40,620 nucleotides of DNA from Microbacteriaceae bacterium (GTDB taxonomy: Bacteria > Actinomycetota > Actinomycetes > Actinomycetales > Microbacteriaceae). The translations under genes and the position numbers were made by a program. The stretch is from assembly GCA_025352325.1 (NCBI GenBank), contig JANXTR010000051.1, forward strand, positions 1-40,620. The letters run 5' to 3'. The notes beneath the pieces are model-generated. The model saw only the letters and a program-made list of their open reading frames with translations, was not told the DNA's origin and searched no databases. Of the stretch, positions 15,640-23,550 are shown piece by piece. Each line of letters opens with the position of its first letter. Positions within the stretch are counted from its first letter, which is position 1.

Positions 15640-18101
15640 TTGCCGAGTCCTCCGAATCCACGCCGTGCGGGCGCCGCACCCGGCGCCGCGGTGGTCGAGC
15701 CCGTCGAGGCTTCGGAAGCTGCTGCCTCGGATGCCGCGGCCTTCGCCACGATGTCCTCGGCCTTGTTGACCTTGACCGTGGACTGCTCGGCGGTGTGACG
15801 CGGCTTCATGTGCAAGTAGTAGGTGGTTTTGACGCCACGCTCCCAGGCCGCGTAGTAGATGTCCATCATGTCGCCGAGGTCGCGCGTCTCGAGGTACATG
15901 TTGCGGCTGATCGATTGGTCGATCCACTTCTGCGCACGCGCGGCCACTTCGAGGAACGAGTACGGCGACAGCTGGAAACTGGTCTTGTAGATCGCCTTGA
16001 TCGAGTCCGGGATGGCGTCGATGTTCTGGATGTCGCCCTGCGACCGCAGGATCTGCTCCTTCACGTCGCCCCAGACGCCGAGCCGCTGCAGGTCGCCGAC
16101 CAGGTTGCGGTTGACCTCGAGAAACTTGCCGTTGCTGGTGGAGCGGCTGAAGATCTGCGAGAACTGCGGGTCAAGGCCCGGCGTGGTGCCGGCGACCAGA
16201 CCGATGGATGCCGTGGGCGCGATCGCCATGAGGGTCGCGTTGCGCATGCCGCCCTTGACCTTCACGCGCAGCGCGTCCCAGTCGAGGCGGGTCGTGCGGT
16301 CGACCTTGATGGCCTGGCCGCGGTCCGCCTCGGTCAACGCGATGGAGTCGAATGGCACGAGGCCCTGCGCCCAGCGGCTGCCCTCGAAGTTCGCGTATGT
16401 GCCGCGTTCGCGCGCCAGGTCGGCCGACTCGTCGATCGCGGCGTAGGAGACGTGCTCCATGACCTCGTCGATCAGGGCGGCGGCCGCTTCGCTCTCGTAG
16501 CTGAGGCCGAGGCGCTCCACCACGTCGGTGAAGCCCATCACGCCGAGACCGATCGCGCGGTTGTTGAGGTTGGCGTGATCCGCCTCGGCAACCGACGACA
16601 CCGTGATATCGATCAGGTTGTCGAGCTGGCGGACCGCGCTGCGGGCGCTCTCGTCGATGCGCGTCCAGTCGAAGCCGAGCGTGCCGTTGGAGTCGACCGC
16701 CAGGTGCGTCGACAGGTTGATGGAGGCCAGGTTGCAGACGGAGATGTTCTCTTCGTCTTGCGGGAGGCAGATCTCGGTGCACAGATTGGAGAGGTGGATC
16801 GTTCCCGTGTTGTTGTTGAGGGCGCGGTTGTTGATCGTGTCTTTCCAGGTCAGCCACGGGTGGCTGGTGGTCTGGAGCGAGATCAGGATCGACTTGAACT
16901 GCTCACGCGCGCCGATCCTCTTGAACATGTTGATGCGGCCAGCCTCGGCCTCGGCGACGTAGAAGGCGTAGCGCTCCGAGAAGGCCTTGCCATAGAGCTC
17001 GTTGAGGTCGGTGACCTCCAGCGGGTCGAAGAGGTACCAGTCGTCGTCGTTCTGAACGCGCTTCATGAACTCGTCCGAGATCCAGACCGCGGTGTTGGCG
17101 GTGCGGGTGCGACGGTACGGGTCACCGGAGTTCTGACGGAGGTCGAGGAACTCCGGGAAGTCCATGTGCCAGTTCTCCATGTAGAAGCAGAGGGCGCCAA
17201 ACTTCTTGCCCCCGCGGCTGACCGCGCGGAGCACCGAGTCGATGGTGTGCATGAACGGGATCGGACCGGTCGACATGGTGTTGTTCGAGCGGATCGGCGA
17301 GCCCTGGGCGCGCAGCTTGGTGACGGAGAGGCCGATGCCGCCGGTGCCCTTGGTGAGCCACATCACGTCGCGCACGCTCTTGGCGATGTGCTCGATGTCA
17401 TCCTGCATCTCCATGACGAAGCAGTTGCTGAGCTGCGGGTACGCCGTGCCCGCGTTCACCAGCGTGGAGCCGGCGGCGATGTACTCGAGCTTCGACATCT
17501 TCTCGTAGAAGCCGATGGCTACCCCGGTCGGGTCAGCCTCGTTGAGCGCGAGGCCCATGGCGATGCGCATCCAGAAGTACTGCGGCACCTCGAGCGGCTC
17601 GCCGTTGCGGGCCTTGATGCCGTAGCGGTTGTTGAGCGTAACGACCGAGATGTACTTGAGCAGTTCGTCGCGGGTCGGCACGAGGGCGGACGCCAGGCGA
17701 TCCAGGTCGTACAGCGAGGCGAAGCGCGGGTCGAACAGCGTCTCGGCCACGCCGCGCTCGATCGACGGGCGGAAGTGCTCGACGTGGAGCGCCTTCAGTT
17801 CGCCGGCGGTCGTGTAGTCGCCGAGCACGCCCTTGTAGATGGTCTTGAGAAGCAGACGGGCAGCGACCGTGTCGAACTGCGGGTCGTCCTTGACGTTTTG
17901 CAGGGCGACCTGGATGACCGCCTCGTCGAGCTGCTGGGTCGTGATGCCGTCGAAGAGGGTGAGCTCGAGTTCACTCGCGATCTGCGTGACCCAGGTGATG
18001 TTCTCGTCGAGACCCTGGCTCGCGTGTTCGATCGCGATGTTGATCTTGTTGGCGTCGTACGCCTCGCGCTCACCGTTGCGCTTCACGACCGTGATGGTCA
18101 C
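15636..18101 (-). CDS. nrdA: Ribonucleoside-diphosphate reductase large subunit
   Basis: This protein of about 821 aa starts at GTG 18101, with AAGGAG well placed upstream. The 53 additional codons to 18260 run through the promoter and are excluded. An N-terminal ATP-cone (VVKRNGEREAYDANKINIAI) gives overall activity control. The active-site residues are present: the redox cysteines in QLSNCFV and SVCNLASIN, the radical Cys in NLCTEI with its Asn and Glu, and the radical-path tyrosine pair in KTTYYLHMKPR. It reduces ribonucleoside diphosphates with NrdB. The C-terminus is an Ala/Ser/Thr-rich stretch ending RRGFGGLGK, with no CxxC. The missing pair appears in the overlapping small ORF. Operon order is nrdA, small ORF, nrdB. 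Confidence 0.95.
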   Translation of the reverse strand: MTITVVKRNGEREAYDANKINIAIEHASQGLDENITWVTQIASELELTLFDGITTQQLDEAVIQVALQNVKDDPQFDTVAARLLLKTIYKGVLGDYTTAGELKALHVEHFRPSIERGVAETLFDPRFASLYDLDRLASALVPTRDELLKYISVVTLNNRYGIKARNGEPLEVPQYFWMRIAMGLALNEADPTGVAIGFYEKMSKLEYIAAGSTLVNAGTAYPQLSNCFVMEMQDDIEHIAKSVRDVMWLTKGTGGIGLSVTKLRAQGSPIRSNNTMSTGPIPFMHTIDSVLRAVSRGGKKFGALCFYMENWHMDFPEFLDLRQNSGDPYRRTRTANTAVWISDEFMKRVQNDDDWYLFDPLEVTDLNELYGKAFSERYAFYVAEAEAGRINMFKRIGAREQFKSILISLQTTSHPWLTWKDTINNRALNNNTGTIHLSNLCTEICLPQDEENISVCNLASINLSTHLAVDSNGTLGFDWTRIDESARSAVRQLDNLIDITVSSVAEADHANLNNRAIGLGVMGFTDVVERLGLSYESEAAAALIDEVMEHVSYAAIDESADLARERGTYANFEGSRWAQGLVPFDSIALTEADRGQAIKVDRTTRLDWDALRVKVKGGMRNATLMAIAPTASIGLVAGTTPGLDPQFSQIFSRSTSNGKFLEVNRNLVGDLQRLGVWGDVKEQILRSQGDIQNIDAIPDSIKAIYKTSFQLSPYSFLEVAARAQKWIDQSISRNMYLETRDLGDMMDIYYAAWERGVKTTYYLHMKPRHTAEQSTVKVNKAEDIVAKAAASEAAASEASTGSTTAAPGAAPARRGFGGLGK

Positions 18102-18198
18102 CTGACCCACTCCTTCTGTGCCCCACGGCACGGCTATTCCACCCACTCGATACAACGTCCGAGAGCCGTTGTCCCATTCCCCCGGCCTGGAAGTTCCA

Positions 18199-18214
18199 TC
18201 ACTATATATCGGGG
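18199..18214 (-). promoter_or_regulatory. NrdR box 1
   Basis: TCACTATATATCGGGG matches the NrdR-box consensus (ACACWATATATWGTGT) at 12 of 16 positions. It overlaps the -10 of the nrd promoter, where NrdR-dATP would block transcription. The second box starts 33 bp away, about three helical turns. Confidence 0.75.
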
Positions 18215-18231
18215 CAACGACAGAGTGACAA
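18203..18231 (-). promoter_or_regulatory. nrdA promoter
   Basis: On the minus strand TTGTCA (18231-18226) and TATATA (18208-18203) are 17 nt apart, a near-consensus vegetative pair. It lies about 100 nt upstream of the nrdA GTG. NrdR box 1 covers the -10 and box 2 abuts the -35. Confidence 0.65.
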
Positions 18232-18247
18232 CCACTACATGTAGTGG
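18232..18247 (-). promoter_or_regulatory. NrdR box 2
   Basis: CCACTACATGTAGTGG is a perfect 16-bp palindrome matching the NrdR consensus at 12 of 16 positions. It is immediately upstream of the -35 and on the same helical face as box 1, as is usual for paired NrdR boxes. Confidence 0.78.
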
Positions 18248-18252
18248 GCGTG

Positions 18253-18301
18253 TCGTCCACAATTGTGGATAAGTCCGCGTGAGTTCTCCACAGATTCCAC
18301 A
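18253..18301. promoter_or_regulatory. Cluster of DnaA-type boxes upstream of nrdA
   Basis: Four TCCACA cores occur in 49 bp. TCGTCCACA is at 18253-18261. TTATCCACA on the minus strand (18272-18264) is a perfect E. coli-type box. TTCTCCACA is at 18284-18292, and a weaker GATTCCACA at 18293-18301. The first two form the palindrome TCCACAATTGTGGA. DnaA control of nrdAB is established in E. coli. Here it would tie nucleotide supply to replication initiation. Otherwise 18102-18361 holds only the nrd promoter and the start region of the divergent MFS gene. Confidence 0.5.
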
Positions 18302-18361
18302 GCCTAGGCCCCGCCCCCGACCTTCGAAAATCCGCTGACCGGGGTTTAGAGTTGACAGGTT

Positions 18362-19615
18362 GTGAACGCCTACGTGAGCCTGCTGCGAACCCCGGGAGTC
18401 GCCCGGATCATCGCCGCGCAACTCACCGCACGGTTCCCCAGCGGCATGCTCTCGCTCGGCTTCCTGCTGCACATGCAGCACCTCTTCGGCTCGTACGGCG
18501 CTGCCGGGCTGGTGCTCGCCGCGACGAGCGTTGGGCAGGCCGTGTCGGGTCCGTTGACCAGTCGCTGGATGGGCGTCTGGGGGATGCGTCCCGTGCTCGC
18601 GCTCACGACATCCATCTGCGCCGTGTCGCTGCTGACCGTCGCCCTAGTACCCCTGCCGCTGGTCGGCTACATGGTCGCCGGGCTCGTCGCCGGGCTCAGC
18701 TACCCGCCGGTGCAGCCCGCGGTGCGCACCATCTACCCGAAGATGGTCAACTCACGGCAGCTGACCCCGCTGTTCTCGCTCGACGCGTCCGCCCAGGAGA
18801 TCATCTGGATCGCGGGGCCGGTCGTCGTGACCCTGATCGCCACCCAGATCTCGACGACGGTCGGCATCCTCGTCTCGGTCGTCTTCCTCCTCGGCGGAGG
18901 GCTGTGGTTTCTCCTCTCGCCCGAACTTGGCCGGGTGCGCATCCCGCGCAGCAAACGCAAGCTCGGGGCCGTACTGAAGCGGCCGCAGGTGCTGCTGTCG
19001 ACGATCGTCGGCTTCCTGCTCGTCGGCACCTGCGCCGCCACCGAGGCCGGAGTCGTCGCCACCTTCGGGCAGGGCAACTCGACATCGGGCCTGGTGCTCT
19101 CGATCTGGGCGGTGGCCTCGCTGCTCGGGGGTCTGTTCCTCGGCCACATCCCGGTCGGCCCGTGGGCGCTGGCCCGGCGGATGGTCGTGATCCTGGTCGG
19201 GTCGATCCTGGCCACCACGGCGATCCTGATCTGGACGGGCACGGCCGCCGAGTTCTGGACGCTCAGCGGCGCTCTGCTGGTCGCCGGCCTCTGCATCGCC
19301 CCCGCGCTCGCCGTCATGTTCGCGGTGGTCTCGTCGAGCGTGCGATTCAGCGACACGGCGGAGGCATACGGCTGGGTCGGCACCGGTCAGCTGATCGGCG
19401 CGGCAGCCGGGTCTGCGGTCGCCGGCTTCCTCATCGACTACGTCTCGGCCAGGCACGGCGGTGGAGCGGGCCTCGGCGGATTCATCGTGGCCGTCGTGTT
19501 CGCCGCGGTCGGGACGCTGGTGCCGGTGCTCTTCCACCGCAGCCTCCCCGACCTGCGCGGACGCGATGCCAGCCCGCTCCCGGACACCGAGCCCGTCCAG
19601 GTGCAGCCGAGCTGA
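18362..19615 (+). CDS. Major facilitator superfamily permease
   Basis: This 417-aa protein has about twelve hydrophobic segments and the MFS outline: an N-terminal half ending near LSPELGRVRIPRSKRK (central basic loop) and a second six-helix half from LLSTIVGFLLVGTCAA. It resembles drug/metabolite exporters of actinobacteria with short loops. Substrate unknown. The GTG start at 18362 has no obvious Shine-Dalgarno and faces away from nrdA. The soluble tail (DLRGRDASPLPD) is short and polar. Confidence 0.85.
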   Translation: MNAYVSLLRTPGVARIIAAQLTARFPSGMLSLGFLLHMQHLFGSYGAAGLVLAATSVGQAVSGPLTSRWMGVWGMRPVLALTTSICAVSLLTVALVPLPLVGYMVAGLVAGLSYPPVQPAVRTIYPKMVNSRQLTPLFSLDASAQEIIWIAGPVVVTLIATQISTTVGILVSVVFLLGGGLWFLLSPELGRVRIPRSKRKLGAVLKRPQVLLSTIVGFLLVGTCAATEAGVVATFGQGNSTSGLVLSIWAVASLLGGLFLGHIPVGPWALARRMVVILVGSILATTAILIWTGTAAEFWTLSGALLVAGLCIAPALAVMFAVVSSSVRFSDTAEAYGWVGTGQLIGAAAGSAVAGFLIDYVSARHGGGAGLGGFIVAVVFAAVGTLVPVLFHRSLPDLRGRDASPLPDTEPVQVQPS

Positions 19616-19637
19616 GGCATCCGGCTCGGGGCCTGGA

Positions 19638-20069
19638 TCAGGCGGCCTGCTCGAGCACCGTACTCGGCGCGCTCCGGGCTGCCCTCGGCAGGAACAGCAC
19701 GCCCTGCGTGACCGACATGATCGTGGCCGCGAGCGCTCGCCCGGTCGCCTGGAAGAACGAGGTGATCAGACCGGCGAAGGCGTGGGCGATCATCGCTACG
19801 AACTGCGCGGTGACGATCGTGACCCCGACCGCGAGGACGGCCGGATCCGCGACGAAGGCCGAGAAGACCTGATCGCGAAACAGGAACACCGTGACCGCGA
19901 AGAATGCCGCGACTGCTCCGACGGTGATGGCCATCAGCAGGAACTCGGAGATCTGCGCGATGCGGACCGCGACGCCCATAGCCGCGAGCGGGCCGTAGCC
20001 GCAATTCGCGGCGAGGTTGTTGAGCACGAGCGATGTCACGATCAGGAACCCGGCCTGCAGCAGTTCAGG
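19638..20069 (-). pseudogene. Remnant of a MATE-family efflux transporter
   Basis: The readable protein runs LQAGFLIVTSLVLNNLAANCGYG, broken here as LQAGFLIVTSLVLN and NLAANCGYGPLAAMGVAVRI. It continues with AFAGLITSFFQATGRALAAT, all typical of MATE transporters. It begins abruptly after an in-frame stop and covers only about 145 residues of a family usually near 450. The middle is shortened (SEFLLMAITVG joins directly to AVAAFFAVTVF). Both N-terminal truncation and an internal deletion are therefore indicated. It converges on the MFS gene. Confidence 0.72.
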
Positions 20070-20141
20070 TCAAAAATGCTCGCGGGACCGCTCGGGAAAC
20101 TGCCCTGTTCGTTCGTAATCAGACCCCCAACTATGAGAGTT

Positions 20142-20294
20142 CTAACTGTCAACCTTCGAAGTGATCAGCCTCGTGTACTGCTGCAGGATCGGGTGGCTCG
20201 GCTCGTCCATGAACGGCAGGGCCAGCTCGGCAAGATCCTCGAGGTCGACCTCGAGGTCGCTCCGCGCCTCGCAAGCTGGCGACGTGTCAGTCAC
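20142..20294 (-). CDS. Short ORF, possible C-terminal remnant of an unknown protein
   Basis: From GTG 20294 a 50-codon frame reads DLEVDLEDLAELALPFMDEP, then PILQQYTRLITSK, before TAG at 20142. The composition (acidic, amphipathic) is protein-like. However, there is no clear ribosome site and I recognise no family. It may be the tail of a regulator once linked to the MATE gene. Nothing else is seen between 20070 and 20347. Confidence 0.3.
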   Translation of the reverse strand: MTDTSPACEARSDLEVDLEDLAELALPFMDEPSHPILQQYTRLITSKVDS

Positions 20295-20347
20295 CGAAAC
20301 CCGTCAGGTCCGTGATTCATTCCGAGCCGAAAGGATCGGCGCCACGG

Positions 20348-21343
20348 CTACCAGCGGGCGTGGATGGCCGCGCGGAACCGACGATCGTAGAGCTCGCGCA
20401 CGGATGCCGTGAAGGCATCCCCGAGCGCCGGCACCGAGCCCGCCGCCGCATTGCCCTCGGCCTGCGCGACGTTGCGCGCCCCCGGAATGACGCTGCTCAC
20501 ACCGGGCAGTTGAGCGAGCCAGGCGAGCGCAGCCGTCGCGGGTGCCAGCCCGGCCGCCTCGGCGAGCACCGAGAACTCGCGCGCGGCCTCCACCCCGTCG
20601 TCGAAGTCGACGCCCGAGAAGGTCTCGCCGACGTCGAAGGCACCGCCCGTGCGGTTGTAGGTGCGATGGTCGTCCGCGGCGAAGGCAGTGTCGTGGCGGT
20701 AGCGGCCCGAAAGCAGGCCGCTCGCGAGGGGAACCCGCGCGATGATGCCGACCCCGGCATCCATCGCGACCGGCAGCACCTCGTCGAGGGGCTTCAGCCG
20801 GAAGGCGTTGAGGATGATCTGCACGCTCGCCACGTGCGGCCGCGCGATCGCGATCAGAGCCTGCTCGACGGTCTCGACGCTGACGCCGTATGCGTCGATC
20901 GAGCCGTCGTCGACCAGGGCGTCGAGCGCGTCGAAGATGGTGTCGCTCTGATAGACGTCGGTGGGTGGGCAGTGCAGCTGGACGAGGTCCAGCGTGTCCA
21001 TGCGCAGGTTCGCGCGCGAGCGGTCGTTCCAGGCGCGGAAGTTCGCGGCCGAGTAGTTCTCGAGCGTCTGGTCCTGCCGTCGGCCCATCTTGGTGGCGAC
21101 CGTCACGCCGGCGCGGTCGGCATCCGGGAGCGCCGCGCGCCACGCGCCGATGATCGTCTCGCTGCGGCCGTCGCCGTAGACGTCGGCGGTGTCGAAGAAG
21201 GTCACCCCGGCCGAGTGCGAGGCGTCGAGGACCGCGGTGGCCTCGGCCTCCGAGACGTCACCCCAGTCCGCCCCGAGCTGCCAGGTGCCGAGACCGATGA
21301 CCGAAACGGTGCGGCCTGTTCGGCCGAGCGTGCGCTGCTCCAT
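20348..21343 (-). CDS. Aldo/keto reductase
   Basis: This 331-aa TIM-barrel oxidoreductase has IGLGTWQLGADWG at the N-terminus, FDTADVYGDGRSE (Asp54 or Asp51, Tyr56), Lys85 in VATKMGRR and His124 in LVQLHCPPTD. The NADP(H)-binding end is GVSSVIPGARNVAQAEGN. It should reduce aldehydes or ketones with NADPH in the cytosol. The physiological substrate is not evident. The ATG at 21343 lacks a strong Shine-Dalgarno. It is single-standing, with 53 nt to the truncated hydrolase upstream. Confidence 0.92.
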   Translation of the reverse strand: MEQRTLGRTGRTVSVIGLGTWQLGADWGDVSEAEATAVLDASHSAGVTFFDTADVYGDGRSETIIGAWRAALPDADRAGVTVATKMGRRQDQTLENYSAANFRAWNDRSRANLRMDTLDLVQLHCPPTDVYQSDTIFDALDALVDDGSIDAYGVSVETVEQALIAIARPHVASVQIILNAFRLKPLDEVLPVAMDAGVGIIARVPLASGLLSGRYRHDTAFAADDHRTYNRTGGAFDVGETFSGVDFDDGVEAAREFSVLAEAAGLAPATAALAWLAQLPGVSSVIPGARNVAQAEGNAAAGSVPALGDAFTASVRELYDRRFRAAIHARW

Positions 21344-21396
21344 GGCGATGAGCTTAACGGTCGCGCCTCACGCGGACCGATGTTCGGATGCGGAAC

Positions 21397-22095
21397 TCAG
21401 CCGATCGCGGTGGCCACGACCCGCGCCATCCGGTGCCGGATGACGTGGTCGCCTCCGTCCACCCGGTGCACCGTGACACCGCGCAGCTGCTCGAGCACCC
21501 GGATGCCCGAGGGAGCCAGGAACATATCGAGCGATCCGTAGACCACCTCCACCGGCACACGCACGGACGCCAGGTCACTCACCGAGGTCTGCGACTCGAT
21601 CGAGTTCTGCAGCGAGAGCACGAACGCGCGCCAGTTCGTCTCGGTGACATCGAGCAGGTTCTTGATCGGTGACAGACGCGCCAGGCCCGCGGCGGCCCGG
21701 ATCGTGAACTCCTTGTTGAGACGCAGGTACTCGTAGACCCGCAGGTAGAGCCCCATCGCCGTGCGGTCGCGGCGACTGCCGATCGCACCCGGCGCCAGGT
21801 AGATCGGCGGACTGACCAGCACGAGTCTGCGCAACCGCGCGCCGTGCGTCGCCGCGTAGCGGGAGGCGATCAGCGATCCCATCGAGTGCCCGACGAGCAG
21901 GAACGGGCCGTGCAGCTTGAGCGAATCAATCGTGCGGGCGAGGGAGGCGACGTGCTCCTCGATCGTGTACTCGGCCGTCTCGGGCGCGGGTGAGCCGCCG
22001 AAGCCAAGCAGGTCGATCGCGATGGTGCGATGGTGCGCGACGATCAGCGGGATCACATTCTCGAAGTCACCCCGGCGGCTCGGAGGCGCATCCGT
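21397..22095 (-). pseudogene. 5'-truncated alpha/beta hydrolase
   Basis: The readable part holds IAIDLLGFGGSPAP, the nucleophile elbow LLVGHSMGSLIASRYAA, the acid in VVYGSLDMFLAPSG and the histidine in VDGGDHVIRHR, so the catalytic triad is present. Upstream of FENVIPLIVAHHRT the expected first strands and the HG oxyanion motif are absent. The frame has no start codon before it runs into the divergent lipoprotein gene. The only internal start is GTG 22056, which would give about 219 aa and no oxyanion loop. Either a truncated relic or an unusually short enzyme. Confidence 0.6.
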
Positions 22096-22158
22096 GACGT
22101 GCGAAAAGTCGAGAACGTTGGGCTGTGCCGCGGCCGACTTCTGCCTACCGTCGAGAGC

Positions 22159-23079
22159 ATGGATAACCCTCGCGCCGCCCTCGGAGCCGTCCTGCTCGTC
22201 ACCGCCCTCGGACTGGCTGGATGCTCGTCCGCCGGGTCGAGCGGAGCGTCCCTCTCGGGCGGCACCTCGTCGCGTTCCGACGCGCTGGCCCCGGGGATCG
22301 CCGCCGACGGCTCCGCCGGGACGGTCAAGGTCGGCACCGCGCCCCAGGCGGGGAAAGCCGTCGACCGCTCGGTGATCATCACCGGCACCGTCACGATCAC
22401 CGCGGGCGATCCGATCTCCTCCGCGGCGAAGGCGATCACGATCGTCGAGGCAGCGGGCGGACGCGTTGACGGACGCGCCGAGAACGCCGCCGCCAACGGG
22501 GATCGCGGCAGCGCAACCCTGGTTCTGCGCATTCCCGCGGCCAAGCTCAGCACCACGCTCGACGCTCTCAAGAAGCTCGGGCGCGCCGACCAGGTGCAGC
22601 TCGACTCCACCGACGTGACCACCCAGAACCAGGATCTGGATGCCCGGATCACCGCCTCGCGTGCGACGATCGCCCGCCTGCTGCAGCTCGAATCCACGGC
22701 AAGCGACACCACCAACCTGATCGCCATCGAGACCGCGATCGGGAATCGTCAAGCCGAGCTCGAGAGCATGGAGGCCCAGCAGCGCGGGCTCGCCGATCAG
22801 GTGACCATGTCGACCGTGACGTTGCAGCTGCGCTCGGATGCCGCGGCCCCGCCGATCAAGCCGGCCGACTTCTGGTCGGGGCTGGGCACCGGGTGGCAGG
22901 CCTTCGCCGGATTCTGGGCCGCCGCGCTGGTGACGTTCGGGGTGCTCATCCCGTGGCTCGTCTTCGCGGGGGTCACGGCGGGAGCCGTGCTGCTCGTTCG
23001 GCGGGACGTGGGGAGGCGGCGGGCCTCGAACGCAGTGGCCCCGAGCGGAGCCGCTACGCCGCCCGCGCCGATCGGATGA
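22159..23079 (+). CDS. DUF4349 lipoprotein
   Basis: This 306-aa protein has a lipoprotein signal peptide (lipobox LAGC, Cys22) and a Ser/Gly/Ala-rich spacer. The DUF4349 domain follows (RSVIITGTVTITAGDP, GSATLVLRIPAAKLSTTLDAL), with a central coiled-coil (IAIETAIGNRQAELESMEAQ). One C-terminal membrane helix (WAAALVTFGVLIPWLVFAGV) is followed by basic residues. Known family members are uncharacterised envelope proteins. Start ATG 22159 places the signal peptide correctly. The open frame upstream overlaps the hydrolase relic. Its last 26 nt overlap the convergent gene. Confidence 0.88.
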   Translation: MDNPRAALGAVLLVTALGLAGCSSAGSSGASLSGGTSSRSDALAPGIAADGSAGTVKVGTAPQAGKAVDRSVIITGTVTITAGDPISSAAKAITIVEAAGGRVDGRAENAAANGDRGSATLVLRIPAAKLSTTLDALKKLGRADQVQLDSTDVTTQNQDLDARITASRATIARLLQLESTASDTTNLIAIETAIGNRQAELESMEAQQRGLADQVTMSTVTLQLRSDAAAPPIKPADFWSGLGTGWQAFAGFWAAALVTFGVLIPWLVFAGVTAGAVLLVRRDVGRRRASNAVAPSGAATPPAPIG

Positions 23080-23509
23080 GCGCGAGCAGCGCGAGGCCGT
23101 AGGCCTCGGCCGGGTCATCGGCGAGGAACGCGGCATCCTCCTGGTCGATCCTGGCCAGCACCGAATAGCTCACCCGCGGCGGAGCCGTGTCACGGTGCAT
23201 CGACTGGAACGCCCCGCGCAGCAGATCGCGCAGCTGGTCCTCGCGCGGTAGCCAGAGCGCATCGTCGAGCGCGACCGAGTCGAGAGCCCACTCGGTGGTG
23301 CCGTTGAACCCGAGCACCGTGCCGGTCGAGTACACCTGGGCCTCGATTGTCATGTCGCTGACGGTGAAGACGTCGCCCTCGAAGTCGGCGCTGTTCTCGT
23401 TGCCTGGGGCGATCTGGAACGCGTCGCCGGATGCCGGGGTCCAGACGAGGCTGGCGTCGCGGAGTTCGCGCGCGAGGGCGGTCGAGATCATGGGTCCATC
23501 ATCCGTCAT
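23054..23509 (-). CDS. Conserved small protein of unknown function (pilus-assembly-like in some annotations)
   Basis: This protein is 151 aa from ATG 23509, or 145 aa from ATG 23491 (MISTALARELRDA), which is the more natural start. It is soluble and acidic, with FEGDVFTVSDMTIEAQ, LGFNGTTEWALDSVALDDAL and WLPREDQLRDLL. I recall homologues in Microbacteriaceae sometimes labelled CpaE-like, but no ATPase motif is visible and the label is doubtful. Convergent with the DUF4349 gene, overlapping by 26 nt. Confidence 0.75.
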   Translation of the reverse strand: MTDDGPMISTALARELRDASLVWTPASGDAFQIAPGNENSADFEGDVFTVSDMTIEAQVYSTGTVLGFNGTTEWALDSVALDDALWLPREDQLRDLLRGAFQSMHRDTAPPRVSYSVLARIDQEDAAFLADDPAEAYGLALLALIRSARAA

Positions 23510-23550
23510 GCCGGCCAGCGACGCTCAGGATCCCGACGTAGCCTCGAACC

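Noticed and set aside
15795-18272. 825-codon open frame on the plus strand opposite nrdA
   Set aside because: It is exactly antisense to nrdA, Arg/Val/Asp-rich without any recognisable motif, and explained by the third-position GC bias of nrdA.
21397-23136. 579-codon minus-strand frame covering the hydrolase and the lipoprotein region
   Set aside because: Only the part below about 22095 looks like protein. The rest is antisense to the DUF4349 gene.
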